Below, in pieces: positions 8,403-19,900 of a stretch of DNA of 47,842 bases (within the stretch, counting starts at the first letter, position 1; each line of letters begins with the position of its first letter). The notes under the pieces were generated by a model that worked only from the letters and a program-made list of their open reading frames with translations, had not been told where the DNA came from and searched no databases. Origin of the DNA: a virus; IMG/VR virus record IMGVR_UViG_3300029319_008930, positions 1 through 47,842 of that record; one strand, 5' to 3'. Made by a program: the position numbers and the translations under genes.

Positions 8403-11400
8403 TTAATATCGTGTGGATCCACGAGTGCCCTCATTCATTCTAGATCGAGCTGCGGTGTCATTGTTATCTCTTGCGCTCGTTCGTCTTTCTGTTGTTAAAG
8501 GGGGGGCATTTCTAATCATGCTCCTGTTTAATTCTTCAGAGCGAATATTTGATGGCATATTTATCAAATCCTGTAGCCAGCCCAATGCAGTGCTAGCACG
8601 AGCCTGTCTTCGCCCTCTATCTATATTTGCGGTCCTTCTCGCAGTCACACCCCTTGGCGGTCTCTCTCCAGTGGCCGCGCCGCCGACCGCTGCTGAAACC
8701 GTGTCCGGTACAGCATCGAAATTTATGGTAAAAAATTGATTATATATTGGTAATTGAAGTATATCGTACTTTGTTACGCCATACAGTTCATTTTCATAGG
8801 GTATCATTCTGCACAAAGCCGTTCCCCCGAGATTTCTATATTCTTGAAACACTTCATCGGTCAACAAAGACCAAATTGGGTCATTAGTGTTCAGATTACC
8901 ATCATTATCGTAATTATATCCTGTTAAAACTTCTATTTTAACAATATTTTTGTAATTTAACAAGAAAAATGAAGCAAATTCAGGTGTTTCATATATGGCT
9001 TTCATTTTTGGAATCTTAGGATAGTGCGATATACCCTTTGATTGGTAAACCAAGGGTGCTACACCCAAAAAATTGTATGCCCCATTTATTGCAAAAATGC
9101 TCGCCTCTTCTTCCGTAAGCTCGTAATCGTATGCATATGGTTTTCTTTTTTGTAATTCATTTTTTAATGCCTCAAAGTCTGAATTAATAAAATTTTTCGT
9201 CCAATCTAGGTGCAGCATTAGAGATTTTACATGATTTGGCGCTCTTTTAAGCGGAGAGTTATTCAATATAAAGGGGTCTATGTGGTCTTTGCCTCCAAAA
9301 GCCATTAAAATGCCCATACCAATTGCCCATGCTGAGTATTCTTGGTAAAATGTGTTTTCAAATCCTTGGCAATAGTACTCCCAAGTCCATTTCGGATCAG
9401 AATATATATTAAAAAACTCTTGATTGTTGATAGACAACAACAAATCAGATGGATCTACATTTGATTTGATTATGTCGCTTGGATCATTAAGTATAGTGGC
9501 TGCTGACTTTATACTTTCCAAAGTAGATCCACCTGCCTCATAAGAACCTATCGCCATTGTTGAGCTGACTATTAGTTCTTGGTCCAACTGCTGGACAATT
9601 GCACTAGAATCACCTGTGGAGCCTCCAAAAACAGCACCAAAAGCTGTTCCCTGTGGTGTGGGCAAAGCGCTTATTGGACTGTTTGCAGACCCAGCTACTT
9701 CAATAGTGGCTTGCTTATCGGACAGCAAGTTAGTAAGATCATATTTTACCTCTGATTTTTGCCGATTGCTTCCTACTTTATCAGATTGTGAACTTTTATT
9801 TGCGATGTCAAATTTTTGATTTAATTTTAAATTGTGCTTGACAATATTTAAAAACACATTGTTAAGCTCTGAAATGTCTGTCCTAATATTGCCGCCTCTT
9901 AGCATATTTTGGGACTGCGCTCCTGCAAAATTTATGATTGATGGGCTTAAAAAAGCAGTTTTAGTGAATTCTATTGTATCATTTGGATTAAGAACAGCAC
10001 CTTGGAGTTCTTTAAGTGCTGCTTCGCCAGCTTCTTGAGTCTGTATCTGATCTTTTACATCTTGCAACTCTTTTAAAGCGTTCTCGTAAGGCGTGGTCGC
10101 GACTAACAATTTAGCCTCGGCTGCTCGAATCGCCTCTTCTTCCTCGTTACTCAGACCGCGCTGTCCCAGTTCTTGTGGGTCACGGGAGTTACTGGGTGTC
10201 TGAGGTGCGTCGCGACCTGAAGAAGCGCCAAGCAAGGTCATCACAGGTGCTAAGTTGGTCTCTCGCGAAGAATTCGACGATTCTTGTGGGTCACGGTCGT
10301 TTCTGAGTATCTGAAGCGGGTCACGCCCAGAAGAATCCGACGATCTTTGTGGGTCGCGGTCGTTACTGAGTGTCTGAAACGGATCACGCCCAGAAGAATC
10401 CGACGATCCTTGTGGGTCACGGTCGTTTCTGGACATCTGAAACATGTCTCCCGATCCCGACGACAATCGTTGTACCGTCCCCCCCAGTTGTGGATTGGCT
10501 TGAATCAAGTCAAGCTCTCGTTGCGCCTGATCAACATTCTCCTTTAGTGAATCAACTTTTCTTTGCTTATTAAGCAAATCTTGATATAGATTTGCAATTA
10601 TTGAAGCAAAGTCTTGCGAAGTTATAAGTGAATCTGCTAAAGGTGTTTTATATATATTAATCGTGTTGAATGTTCCAAGATTTTCATCGGTCTGGGGCGG
10701 GTTCGGGAATATTTTATTAAGCTCTTTTGTCGCTCGGTCATTGTATTGAGCATATGTTAGATTTTTTAAACCAGTTGTTACATCAGACTCTTCTCCAAGT
10801 GTGGATTCTAAAGACAAATAATCATACGCAGTTCTATGATCAAGTGCGCCATGGATTTTTACTGGAAATTTCTTTTTTATTACAAATTTTCTATTAGGAT
10901 TTGATCCGGCAGAATATTGAGATTCTACATGTTGTGAATCTACTGGTTTTTTATACTTTGACACAGACGAAAAGGCGTTCAAAACTTTTTTATAAATATC
11001 CTCCATTATCTGAAAAGCTTTTAGTGCCCCACTTGGGCTTCCAAAGCTTGTAGAAGATATTGTGGTTAAAAAATTATATAAAGAGTAAATTTGATTATTG
11101 CTGCCAAATGAGGTAAAACAGCTCAGAATTTGAAAAAAATTGTTTATTTTGATCGCTGAAAATTCGGGGCTCAGAAAGCCAATAGAGCTAGATTCGAATT
11201 CGTCGATAAAGGCTTGTGTGAACCTATTGGTGTATAAATTATAATACCCCGGATTCTGCGTTGTCATGGCTACATAATTATTAAATCCGAGATCGGTGCC
11301 TTCTACACCATAAAGTTCTGCTTCGAGAGCTTCTATCTTTTCTCTCATCCATTGAATAATTGGATCAGTCATTGTAATTTCAATAGAATACACATAATCG

Positions 11401-12983
11401 CCATCATTTGGGGTATCTAAGTCAGTTCCAGTGTAAAATCTTATATATGTCTCGGTGTTTTCTGGGAGGTTGAGAGATGTTTGTCTAATTGTCCCTGTTG
11501 TCTTTCCTCCAAGTGACAATCTTCTGTTGCGTAAAGTCCCCAGTCTATTGTCTGATGAAATACAAACAATCTTGGGAGTTTCATTTATTATTTCTTCATA
11601 TAGATCAACTGTTTCGTCCGCTGGATTTTCTTTGTAAATTCGGTGCCTATATATTTTAAATTCTTCAATTATTTTTTTGTTAATAAAAGAATTTTTTTCT
11701 TGCACCGTGCCATATTCAAGCACTTGTTCTATCAATTTAGGAAAAGCTGAATTTTGTTTCAAAACCTCTTTAAGGTCGAGACCAACAAAAAATCTAGTAT
11801 TTCCAAACGCATCCATTGATGTGTAGAATTGTGTAAATACTGATTTGTTTTTTCCGTTGCCTAGCGACTTTACGATTGCTTTTTCAATATCTTGCGTATC
11901 GTCTAAATAAGGATTATCTCTATTTGCAAGTTGCTTGATGCCATTTAGATTATTTTGTAAATTTTCGGTGGTTTTTTGATTAAACCAAGAATTAGAAAAT
12001 AAAGAATAATCAAAATTTATCTTTTCAAGCTCTTTTACTTCTCTAAAGTCTTGAATAATTCCGTTTAAAACAGGAACAGCAGTCAAGTAAGGACCCATGT
12101 CCTTCCCCGGTGGGCCACCCATGTATCCTATGTAACCATTTGGTCCCGGATTTTCAGATCCGTGATAATGAACTTCTCCTAACCAGACGGGACCGTAGTC
12201 GCCAGCTTGTGCTACTGTTGACCCGTCTTGTGGTGTTTCATAAAATATTTGTGCAAAATTGTTTATAGTGCCATCACGAATTACAACTTGGGATGAAATT
12301 GGACCCCTGACTATTGTATTTTGGACATTATCTGGCAAGCTTATTGTATCCCCAACTGCCCCTAGAGCGGTTTCGGATAACAATAATTCTTCCAAATCGA
12401 TATGTGCTAAAACAAAATAAGCCAAATGTTTAATTTTTGTCCCCCCAGAAACAGCAGGTATTTCAAACCTTAACTTATAAGGCATGCAATAAGTTTTTTT
12501 TCCATCGTCTGATGTCTTTACCTCTATACGATTTGCCAATTCTGGCTCTTCTTCAGGAACCTTTCCTCCAAAGGATGAAAAATCAATTTTTTTAATTTCA
12601 ACCCCCGGTTGAGATTGTAGCCTTCTTTCTTCATAGGGTTGAAAAAAACCTTCGTCGTTCATTAAAGCTGAGGTCGTGGAAGCGTCTGTGCTTTGAATGG
12701 CTCTTATCTTGAGATATTTTATAAAATCATCTTTAAAAAAGACAGAATATATATTATTCTTTCCTTCATCAAAGCCAACCTCTATGGACAAAACTAATTC
12801 AACTGACATTGGGTCTACATTTTCACCAGCGGCTTGACTTGGGTTGGTGATGTCTGCGGAGAAAATTTGTGTTTCTCCTTGTTGACGAATGTGTGGCTCA
12901 TCTGTTTGTTTTAACAAATCAGTGCCACCATCGAGAGTGATGTTTATAAAATTAACATTTGGTAGTGTGTAACCTAACGCCAT
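8403..12983 (-). CDS. Very large structural protein with in-frame tandem repeat and coiled coil (1527 aa)
   Basis: No named family is recognised; the position between tail proteins supports a virion role. The N-terminal part is strand-rich. Around residues 800-825 and 943-995 there are charged heptad-like helices (LLNKQRKVDSLKENVDQAQ and ALKELQDVKDQIQ). Between them sits a hydrophilic 21-residue repeat, NDRDPQxSSDSSGRDPxQ, encoded by a 63-bp tandem repeat, so the coiled coil appears interrupted by an expandable linker. The C terminus is Arg/Thr/Asn rich and probably flexible. The start is ATG at 12983, overlapping the preceding stop in TAATG with AAGGAG 8 nt upstream. A GTG six bases earlier would leave only 2 nt to that site and is rejected. 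Confidence 0.65.
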   Translation of the reverse strand: MALGYTLPNVNFINITLDGGTDLLKQTDEPHIRQQGETQIFSADITNPSQAAGENVDPMSVELVLSIEVGFDEGKNNIYSVFFKDDFIKYLKIRAIQSTDASTTSALMNDEGFFQPYEERRLQSQPGVEIKKIDFSSFGGKVPEEEPELANRIEVKTSDDGKKTYCMPYKLRFEIPAVSGGTKIKHLAYFVLAHIDLEELLLSETALGAVGDTISLPDNVQNTIVRGPISSQVVIRDGTINNFAQIFYETPQDGSTVAQAGDYGPVWLGEVHYHGSENPGPNGYIGYMGGPPGKDMGPYLTAVPVLNGIIQDFREVKELEKINFDYSLFSNSWFNQKTTENLQNNLNGIKQLANRDNPYLDDTQDIEKAIVKSLGNGKNKSVFTQFYTSMDAFGNTRFFVGLDLKEVLKQNSAFPKLIEQVLEYGTVQEKNSFINKKIIEEFKIYRHRIYKENPADETVDLYEEIINETPKIVCISSDNRLGTLRNRRLSLGGKTTGTIRQTSLNLPENTETYIRFYTGTDLDTPNDGDYVYSIEITMTDPIIQWMREKIEALEAELYGVEGTDLGFNNYVAMTTQNPGYYNLYTNRFTQAFIDEFESSSIGFLSPEFSAIKINNFFQILSCFTSFGSNNQIYSLYNFLTTISSTSFGSPSGALKAFQIMEDIYKKVLNAFSSVSKYKKPVDSQHVESQYSAGSNPNRKFVIKKKFPVKIHGALDHRTAYDYLSLESTLGEESDVTTGLKNLTYAQYNDRATKELNKIFPNPPQTDENLGTFNTINIYKTPLADSLITSQDFASIIANLYQDLLNKQRKVDSLKENVDQAQRELDLIQANPQLGGTVQRLSSGSGDMFQMSRNDRDPQGSSDSSGRDPFQTLSNDRDPQRSSDSSGRDPLQILRNDRDPQESSNSSRETNLAPVMTLLGASSGRDAPQTPSNSRDPQELGQRGLSNEEEEAIRAAEAKLLVATTPYENALKELQDVKDQIQTQEAGEAALKELQGAVLNPNDTIEFTKTAFLSPSIINFAGAQSQNMLRGGNIRTDISELNNVFLNIVKHNLKLNQKFDIANKSSQSDKVGSNRQKSEVKYDLTNLLSDKQATIEVAGSANSPISALPTPQGTAFGAVFGGSTGDSSAIVQQLDQELIVSSTMAIGSYEAGGSTLESIKSAATILNDPSDIIKSNVDPSDLLLSINNQEFFNIYSDPKWTWEYYCQGFENTFYQEYSAWAIGMGILMAFGGKDHIDPFILNNSPLKRAPNHVKSLMLHLDWTKNFINSDFEALKNELQKRKPYAYDYELTEEEASIFAINGAYNFLGVAPLVYQSKGISHYPKIPKMKAIYETPEFASFFLLNYKNIVKIEVLTGYNYDNDGNLNTNDPIWSLLTDEVFQEYRNLGGTALCRMIPYENELYGVTKYDILQLPIYNQFFTINFDAVPDTVSAAVGGAATGERPPRGVTARRTANIDRGRRQARASTALGWLQDLINMPSNIRSEELNRSMIRNAPPLTTERRTSARDNNDTAARSRMNEGTRGSTRY
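10285..10473. repeat. 63-bp tandem repeat, three units plus a degenerate outlier
   Basis: Units begin at 10285, 10348 and 10411, each opening TGTGGGTC. A degenerate relative begins at 10174. On the coding strand they encode RDPQ-SS-SS-GRDP units of 21 residues within the 1527-residue protein. The period is a multiple of three, so copy number can change without breaking the frame. The first two units (10285 and 10348) are the most alike and the second half of the 10411 unit has drifted, consistent with recent slippage or unequal recombination. The repeat is more GC-rich than its surroundings. Confidence 0.9.
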
Positions 12984-13939
12984 TAGCACGGCTCCTTATC
13001 GTTTTCAGGCTTTGTTTTATAAATATCTGTTATTACATTGCCCCCTAATCCAACATCGTCACTTATTTCATCATCCACTCTAATATCAAAATAATACTCA
13101 ACATGCCCTTCGCCAACATCAATTGTTGACTTCGTGTTTTCTGAATAATACACATCGTTTGTTACTTTTTTTGCGTCAGCAAATAATAAAGGTGTGTCTA
13201 AATTTAATTCTTCGCCTACTGTTTTATAAACCTCAATTTCAAAATTTTCATTATCAAACAAAGAATTAAACTCTCTAAGATCAACCAAAACACAGTCTTT
13301 CTCAACCTGTAAATAACTGTTATCTGGGAACACAGTTATTCCCTCTGCGACATTTGGCGTTTCTTCTCCTACAAATTGATTTGTGGTGATGTCGTAATAA
13401 ACGACAACATCTAATTGTGGTATTTTCAAAAGTCCAGATGACCCAGTGTAGTCTGTAATGGGGGTTAAAATTTCCCCTTTTATAAATTTAGCATCCCAAG
13501 CTGGTACTTTGTCGGAATTAAGCTTGCTAGATCCCATTGGCAAGCCCATACTATAGTGATTATCTGCTGCTGGTGGTGGGTTTTCTAGGGCTTTTAATTT
13601 TTGCTCTAAACTTAATTCTTTGGGGACCGACGCATTTATGTTTGTGCCATTGTCTGGGGTGGTATAAGACATGCCATGCAACTTTTTGATATGAGTTTCA
13701 GCGCCTGCGTAATTGTATTGCACTTTTGGTCTAATTGCTTTTCTAATTCTATCAGAGGATTTAGTGGAATGCTCTATTTGACTATCAGTTCCGTCAGAGA
13801 CATACTGACTGTCGTAAATTATATCGTCATCGAAAAATGCATAATGAGTTGGATTAAATTCTCCTCGTGAAAGCAAAGATTTGCCATACGATGTTAGTTT
13901 TAATTCCAATACCTCTTCTTTTCTATCAAAAAAATTCAT
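12983..13939 (-). CDS. Baseplate/tail-associated structural protein sharing N-terminal module (318 aa)
   Basis: The N terminus reads LELKLTSYGKSLLSRGEF then HYAFFDDDIIYDSQY. This is the same LT...G...L.RG...YAF.DD.I.Y scheme found in the 313-residue protein at 3680-4621. The remainder has an acidic, Asp/Glu-rich C-terminal half (for example VEYYFDIRVDDEISDD). It lies between the 3380-residue giant and the 1527-residue protein and overlaps the latter by one base (TAATG), so the two are probably translated together. No enzyme motif. A small wedge or connector protein is plausible but not proven. Confidence 0.7.
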   Translation of the reverse strand: MNFFDRKEEVLELKLTSYGKSLLSRGEFNPTHYAFFDDDIIYDSQYVSDGTDSQIEHSTKSSDRIRKAIRPKVQYNYAGAETHIKKLHGMSYTTPDNGTNINASVPKELSLEQKLKALENPPPAADNHYSMGLPMGSSKLNSDKVPAWDAKFIKGEILTPITDYTGSSGLLKIPQLDVVVYYDITTNQFVGEETPNVAEGITVFPDNSYLQVEKDCVLVDLREFNSLFDNENFEIEVYKTVGEELNLDTPLLFADAKKVTNDVYYSENTKSTIDVGEGHVEYYFDIRVDDEISDDVGLGGNVITDIYKTKPENDKEPC

Positions 13940-13962
13940 ATCTATAAGTAGTTATTCCTCAA

Positions 13963-16900
13963 TTAATCATCGCCCTTGTTTATGTTAAATGTGATTGGAC
14001 CTACATCGCCGCTGCCTTGTGGGCTAGCTGAGGAGTCCGTTAGAGGGGAGCTATTTGCAATATTTGTAGCTGTGTCGCTAATAACTTCAGCGTCCTTAAG
14101 CTTTATAGGATTAAAAGTTATCGCTGGTTCTAACTGTGCTAGCTCGACTAAGGAAAAATAATCATAGGGCCAGTTATAACTATACACTGCTTGTTTGCCG
14201 TTTGGATTCAACTTAGCCGAGTCATTGTCGGTCCAACTTTCAAGCTCATCAAAATCAAAACCCTTTGATGCTTCATTTGTTACAGATATTCCTGCATAAT
14301 TATTTTTTGCCCTTTTCTTTACTTTAAAGACCATCCATCTTAATTTGTCGTTAAATATATTCTTTCCCGGTATTAATGATTCGTTTGCGGGAGAAAAGAA
14401 GCTAGAATCAACACCAAAAAAATCAACCTTATCACCTGTTAGAACTGAGTGTTCTACTACCGATTCCGCTTTTTCTGCTGTAACTGAAATGTCTGGCATC
14501 ATATTTTGCCAAATCAAGGACAAATCACTTTTTGAAAGTGTGTGTGTAAACTCAAACATATACATGACAAAAGGACCTAATTTATCATAAGTTGTTTTAT
14601 TGTTTAGAAAATCTAAATGCGGAGGTATAACATATTTTTTCATTTTGGAAATCATGTCACTAATTGATGTTCTTTCAATGTCTCTTTTAATTTCCCCACC
14701 AAAATCTCCTGCTTTTAGGGCAATGCCATCGGTAGCCATGTTGTCCCTTTGCTTTGCAAAGCCCACTTTGTTAATTGGCACAAAACTACCGTTTGTATTT
14801 ATTGGTATCGCAACTATTGCCTCGCTAATTTCTTTACTAGATGCGAGTGCTCCAACTCTTCTAGTTTGCGGCTCAAAATTACAATGTTGTAATAGCGAAC
14901 CAGTTGTCTTCAATATTATTTCTCTATCAGAATTTGTTAAACTTCTGTTTGCTGGTCCTCTTCGCCTTGTCCGACCAGTTACAGCATCATTACCACCTGT
15001 TGAACCGGCTGCCTCTGCCTCAGTAGCATTTTCTAACTGAGGAAAAGATTCTTTTAATGATAGAAAAATGCCAGATTCATTTTCTGGTATCGTGCCAAAT
15101 GTTCTCCACGGACCTGTTGTTGCTTCTCTTTCTCGTCCAGATCCATCTCCGAAACCAGAAGTGTCGTGACCAGCATAATTCATTGTTGGGCACTCAAACT
15201 TACTTTCAATTACCCACACATCATTTTGACTACCCTCGTCTTCTCCTTGAAATAAGGCATTTGGCTTAAATGACATGGATCCGTCTGCTCCTTGTTTAGG
15301 TGTATAAGCCACTCTTTTCTTGCCTGTGCGGTTAAACAAGTTCATTGAGGATTGCAAATTCATTTGATTCCTGTATGCAGCAGATCCAGTTGCTGATGGC
15401 ATCTGCACAACAGTGGACCCCCCTCTAGGTAGATCTACAACCTTAGTGAGGTTCTGAAAAACTCCTCTGGAATTTTCTCCCAAATTAATAAATTCTGTTT
15501 CAAATTGAACTGATGAGAATATTTCTGAAAGTGTGAAATCACTTGATTCTCCTTCTGCCATGTCTCTGAGGGCATGGGGTCTAAATGCAATCCTAGCAAT
15601 AGAGGTTCCATAAAAATATGGAGGCGTGTATGGCGCTGGTCCGGGGTCTCCCATTTGTTCTGCTAATCGGTCTGAATGATTGGACATGTCTGGCTCATAA
15701 TTGTCTTTAGATGAGAAATATGGACCGTAGTGCATACCTCTCGCACCTACTGAATGTGTTAAATCAACGGCAGCAACACTTGCACCGCTATTTCCACTGT
15801 TGTGCATTTCAAGGAAGAACTGACTATCTGGTCCCTCGTACATTTTGAAATCTGGTGTTTTTGACATAACAACATCCATAAAATATGTTGTTCCAGACGC
15901 GAAAGGCTTAAATCCACTTTGTCTTCCCGATACGAATGTTGTTGTTGTCTGACCTTCAAGAAAGAAATCAACTGTTTCTGCCAAGAAATTATTCATAGCC
16001 AAATGATAATCTGGTCTATTTTGTCCTGTCCATTTAAAATTAGGAGTTGGTCTGTTGTATCCAGCGTTGCTTGTTGAGCCAAACCAAGGTTTATCCTCAA
16101 CAGCAGTTGTGGGTGAAAATCTCTTTGCTTTGTTGCTCTGATGAAGGGGTGCGCCAGAGTAATTTGGCCAAATATGATAAATGGCGGAACTTGGTCTATC
16201 ACCCTCTTCTAAGTTAAAGTTTTCGTTCTCAACTGGCAAGAACTTTTCTGGAGCTAACAAAGCCTCAAACGGCATACGCCAATCTGGGTCAAAATTGCAC
16301 AAACCAGCGGCACGATATCCATAAAGCCCATCTGATCCCGGATGTGGTCCGGCTTCTAAAACCCCTCTAGGAGGAGTTTTGCTGCTGATCGATCCTGTTA
16401 TAACAGGCCAATCGCAAGCAATCCCAGATTTAATAGAATTAAATAAAATTCCCGGAGCGAAGAATGGCTGAAGCAAAGAAGCAAGGGCTTGATTTTGCCA
16501 ATTAATATTAATGTGCTCTCCAGCATCGTTTGTATCTGCTGAACCGATGAAATCCACATCATAATTACCTGTTAAATATGGACCGAACGACGAGGAAAAC
16601 ATAGTCCCAAGTTGAACAGACCTAAGCGCAGGATAAAATCCCTGATAAGGTAAAAGTTTTTTTATACCTCTACATTTAATTTTTATCTTTGAAGGCATAT
16701 ACGCAACAGTATCATCAGATTCCGGTGATTGAATCGTTTTTTGATGATCTTCTTTAAGAATTTCAAAATGTTTCATGAAATCTGAATTTGTATATATTCT
16801 GTAAAAGTCATCATTTATTGCAGTCTTGCTATACGCTGGGCTTGGATTTCTTACTGTTGCGGAAGCTGTTAAATAGCCTTTTCCGGCGTTTGCCCCAACT

Positions 16901-19900
16901 GTCTCAAGAAATTCAAAATTTGGTGCTGAGAATCCTTCTTTTAAATAATAGTCCATGTGAGAAGATATTCTAAACTCAGGAATAATAGTATAATCTTTTC
17001 CGATTCTTCTTATGTCATTTGAATAATCGTCATAAGAATCAAAAAATGGGTTTCGGCTTGAAGTTACATTTGCAGTCCAGTCCGGTATCAGGTTTAAGTG
17101 AGACAAAGTATAGGACATCCCTGCTTGATCTGGGTCACTTCCTGATAGGGCAAAATTAGGATATTCGTAACTTATGGAAGCGGTGACAGTTGAAGAAGCC
17201 GACAGGGTGCTATCAGCAGAATCTGCTAATCCTTGAACCGGAACTCTGTAAAGATTGTAAATCCAATTGTTGTATGATAATTCTCCGTTTCTAACTTTTC
17301 CTTCATATGTTGATGGCAACCCTATAGAGCCTTCTCCCTCTCCTATCCCAGAAGCAGTAGAGACCGTTTGTGCATCATTTACATATGATCCAGATCCAGT
17401 TGGACCGATGTCTACCATCGGATAATTTGCGTCTAATGGCCAGATACTCATATCAACCACATTTTCATACGAGGTTAATTCAAAAGCGCCGACAGGTGCT
17501 ACAGGAATTAATTGCGAGTTTTTAGCGCCGATCCATGCTCCATATTTGGAGGTTTGTCCATTTTTGAAGCCACCTGTAAGGGGTAAACCGGTAATAGTGT
17601 TGAAACCATATCCCATAGGTCTTAGTCTAGCAGTGGGATTGTCTCTCCAGTAAATCACTTGAGACCCAAGAGGACCTCCGTGGATAGAAGTGCCCTGAGC
17701 GCCTACCATCTTATTGGTTCCGCTAGCTGGTGTAAACATTAACCTACCTCTAGACCCGCTTAAATAGGTATATGATTCTTTTGGATATACTACTTCTCTA
17801 TATGTAATAGATGTCGCTTTTTTAATTGGGCTAGTTCCCGGCGCAACACTATCTTGCTCGTTATTTAGATAAACTCTTTTTAAATCATCGTATAATTGTC
17901 TTTGATAGCTAGGATTGAATCCAGTTATTTTTGATATGCTTTCAACTTTTGGAGCGCGTTGTGTGGATTCATCAATCGGTGTTGGATCAGCATTGATACC
18001 CTGCATATTTGTCATAGTGTAGTATGCTAAATTATTACCATAACTGCTTCTTATAACAATCTCATCGCCATCTTTTCCCATGCCTGATGGATCTTGATGG
18101 TTCCACAGTTGAAGCTGATGTCTTAGTGGCTTATACTTTGAACTTACTGGTGGCTCTTTATATTCAAGCAATTCATCTTCTTTTAGGAATGTTCCATCGG
18201 TTGATTGAGTAGCCGAATTAACTTCCCTCACCAAAGTAAGTCTATTATTTCTTCTCATTTCTCTTACTAATTGACTATCCGCTTGCCTAACTTGCTTCCA
18301 CGAGGGGTATCCAAAGGGACCATTGCTCTTCAAAAGACCATTATTCAAGATTAGAGCATCGGATCCGGGGAGATATGCCGCCAAAGGTGCAAAATCAGTA
18401 TTTGACTCATATTGAATTAAATTTTGATGAAAAATTGTGTCTACCGCCTTGAAAGCCTTGTTCAATCCCACAAAATCTTGCGCTATGTATTGACTTTCAG
18501 GCACTTGATAATCGTTTATGCCAAATTTCCTTGTCCCACTGTCATTCCATATGCCTGCCTGACTTCGGCTGACAAATTGTAGCGCTGTAGAAGCCATGGA
18601 GGCATTAGAATTATCTGGTGGAGCATATCCAAACACGGTATTTATCGCAGAGGCTGTAATCCAAGCGTATTGCATATCACTTTGTGGTATCATATGCTGA
18701 ATAAAACCATTATCAAAGACTGTTCCGGTTGCCAAGCTTAAACCAAGCCCAGAATGTGATCCAATCTCTGGTTGTCCGCTTATTTCTAGTCTTTTTGCGC
18801 CATTTCTTTGTGTTTGGTGATATGACCCTGTTGGAGACCCATTAACGCCATCATAGCCTCCAAATGCAGAGTGCCTAGTTAACAACTCCCTCAATGGCTG
18901 CCTCACTGTTAGGTTTCTATACGGTAATGCGTTGTAAACTGAGAAAGTTTCTGATTCATAGTCCAAATATCCAGCACCCATCGTCTCGGGACCACCGGGA
19001 GCAGAAAATCTATTAACAAAAACATGCTTGTTTACCCGACGATCTGGTATTTCTCTGTCAAAAATACCTTTTACTGAGAGTAGTGAGTGAGATGATGTTG
19101 CAACACCAGAGCTTCTAGCGAAATAATTGTTATTAATTGATCTTCCGGGTATTTGAACAATCTCATAATCATGAGAATAATTTCCAAGAGATACCAAGGC
19201 TCCAAACTCATCCACAGTTGTGTGTGAAGAGGCTAATTGAGAGCTAGTTACATTTTTTATATTCTTAATATTTAAGGGGCTTTTTGCAATATGGTCCCTA
19301 GAATATCCAGCCCTTGGATATGCGGTTGATATGTCAATTGGATTGCGAACCGTGTAGTATGTTGATCCACTAGTTGACCCAGAAACGACAGTATACCAAC
19401 CTTCTGGGCGTGTATTGCTATTATTTGCGTTGAGTCCTATGTGTCGATATTGATATCCACCAACATGTTGCTCTGTAAATGGACCCTGCATTGGAATCTG
19501 CTTAGTATCTACATAATAATCTTGCAAATGTTGCGTTGTTAAGTAATAGCCATTTGCGTCAGTGTTTTGGCTACCAGCCGCAGCACTATAAAATGTTAGC
19601 GGAGAGACCATTTTGCCCTGAAAAATGGATCCTTCTACTTTAAATTGTGGTTTAAATTTAAATTGCGGATCATCACCTTCAGTGTCCTTGCAACTAAGCG
19701 GAGTGCTAAACTCTGATGTGTTGAATTTTAAAGTTTTTCCGCTTTTGGGTGGAGTTTGTGTGAAAACAACTTGCCTTTTGTTTAAATCTGCGGTTTTTTT
19801 ACTTTTGTACACAATTTGCATCTCAAAACTTACAGGCGTATCAAATTTTCTGTTTAATAATTGAACAGAGGCAGAATGAATCTGCATTCTGTCTGTATCC

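Noticed and set aside
10174-10473. CRISPR array
   Set aside because: The repeats are directly adjacent with no unique spacers and lie in frame within a coding sequence. No cas genes are present.
10284-10547. Plus-strand open frames across the tandem repeat
   Set aside because: They are the reverse reading of the 63-bp repeat, which stays open because its period is a multiple of three. The minus-strand gene fits the neighbourhood and has a good ribosome site.
8403-12989. Start of the 1527-residue protein at 12989 (GTG)
   Set aside because: Only 2 nt would separate it from AAGGAG. ATG at 12983 has 8 nt spacing and couples to the preceding stop.
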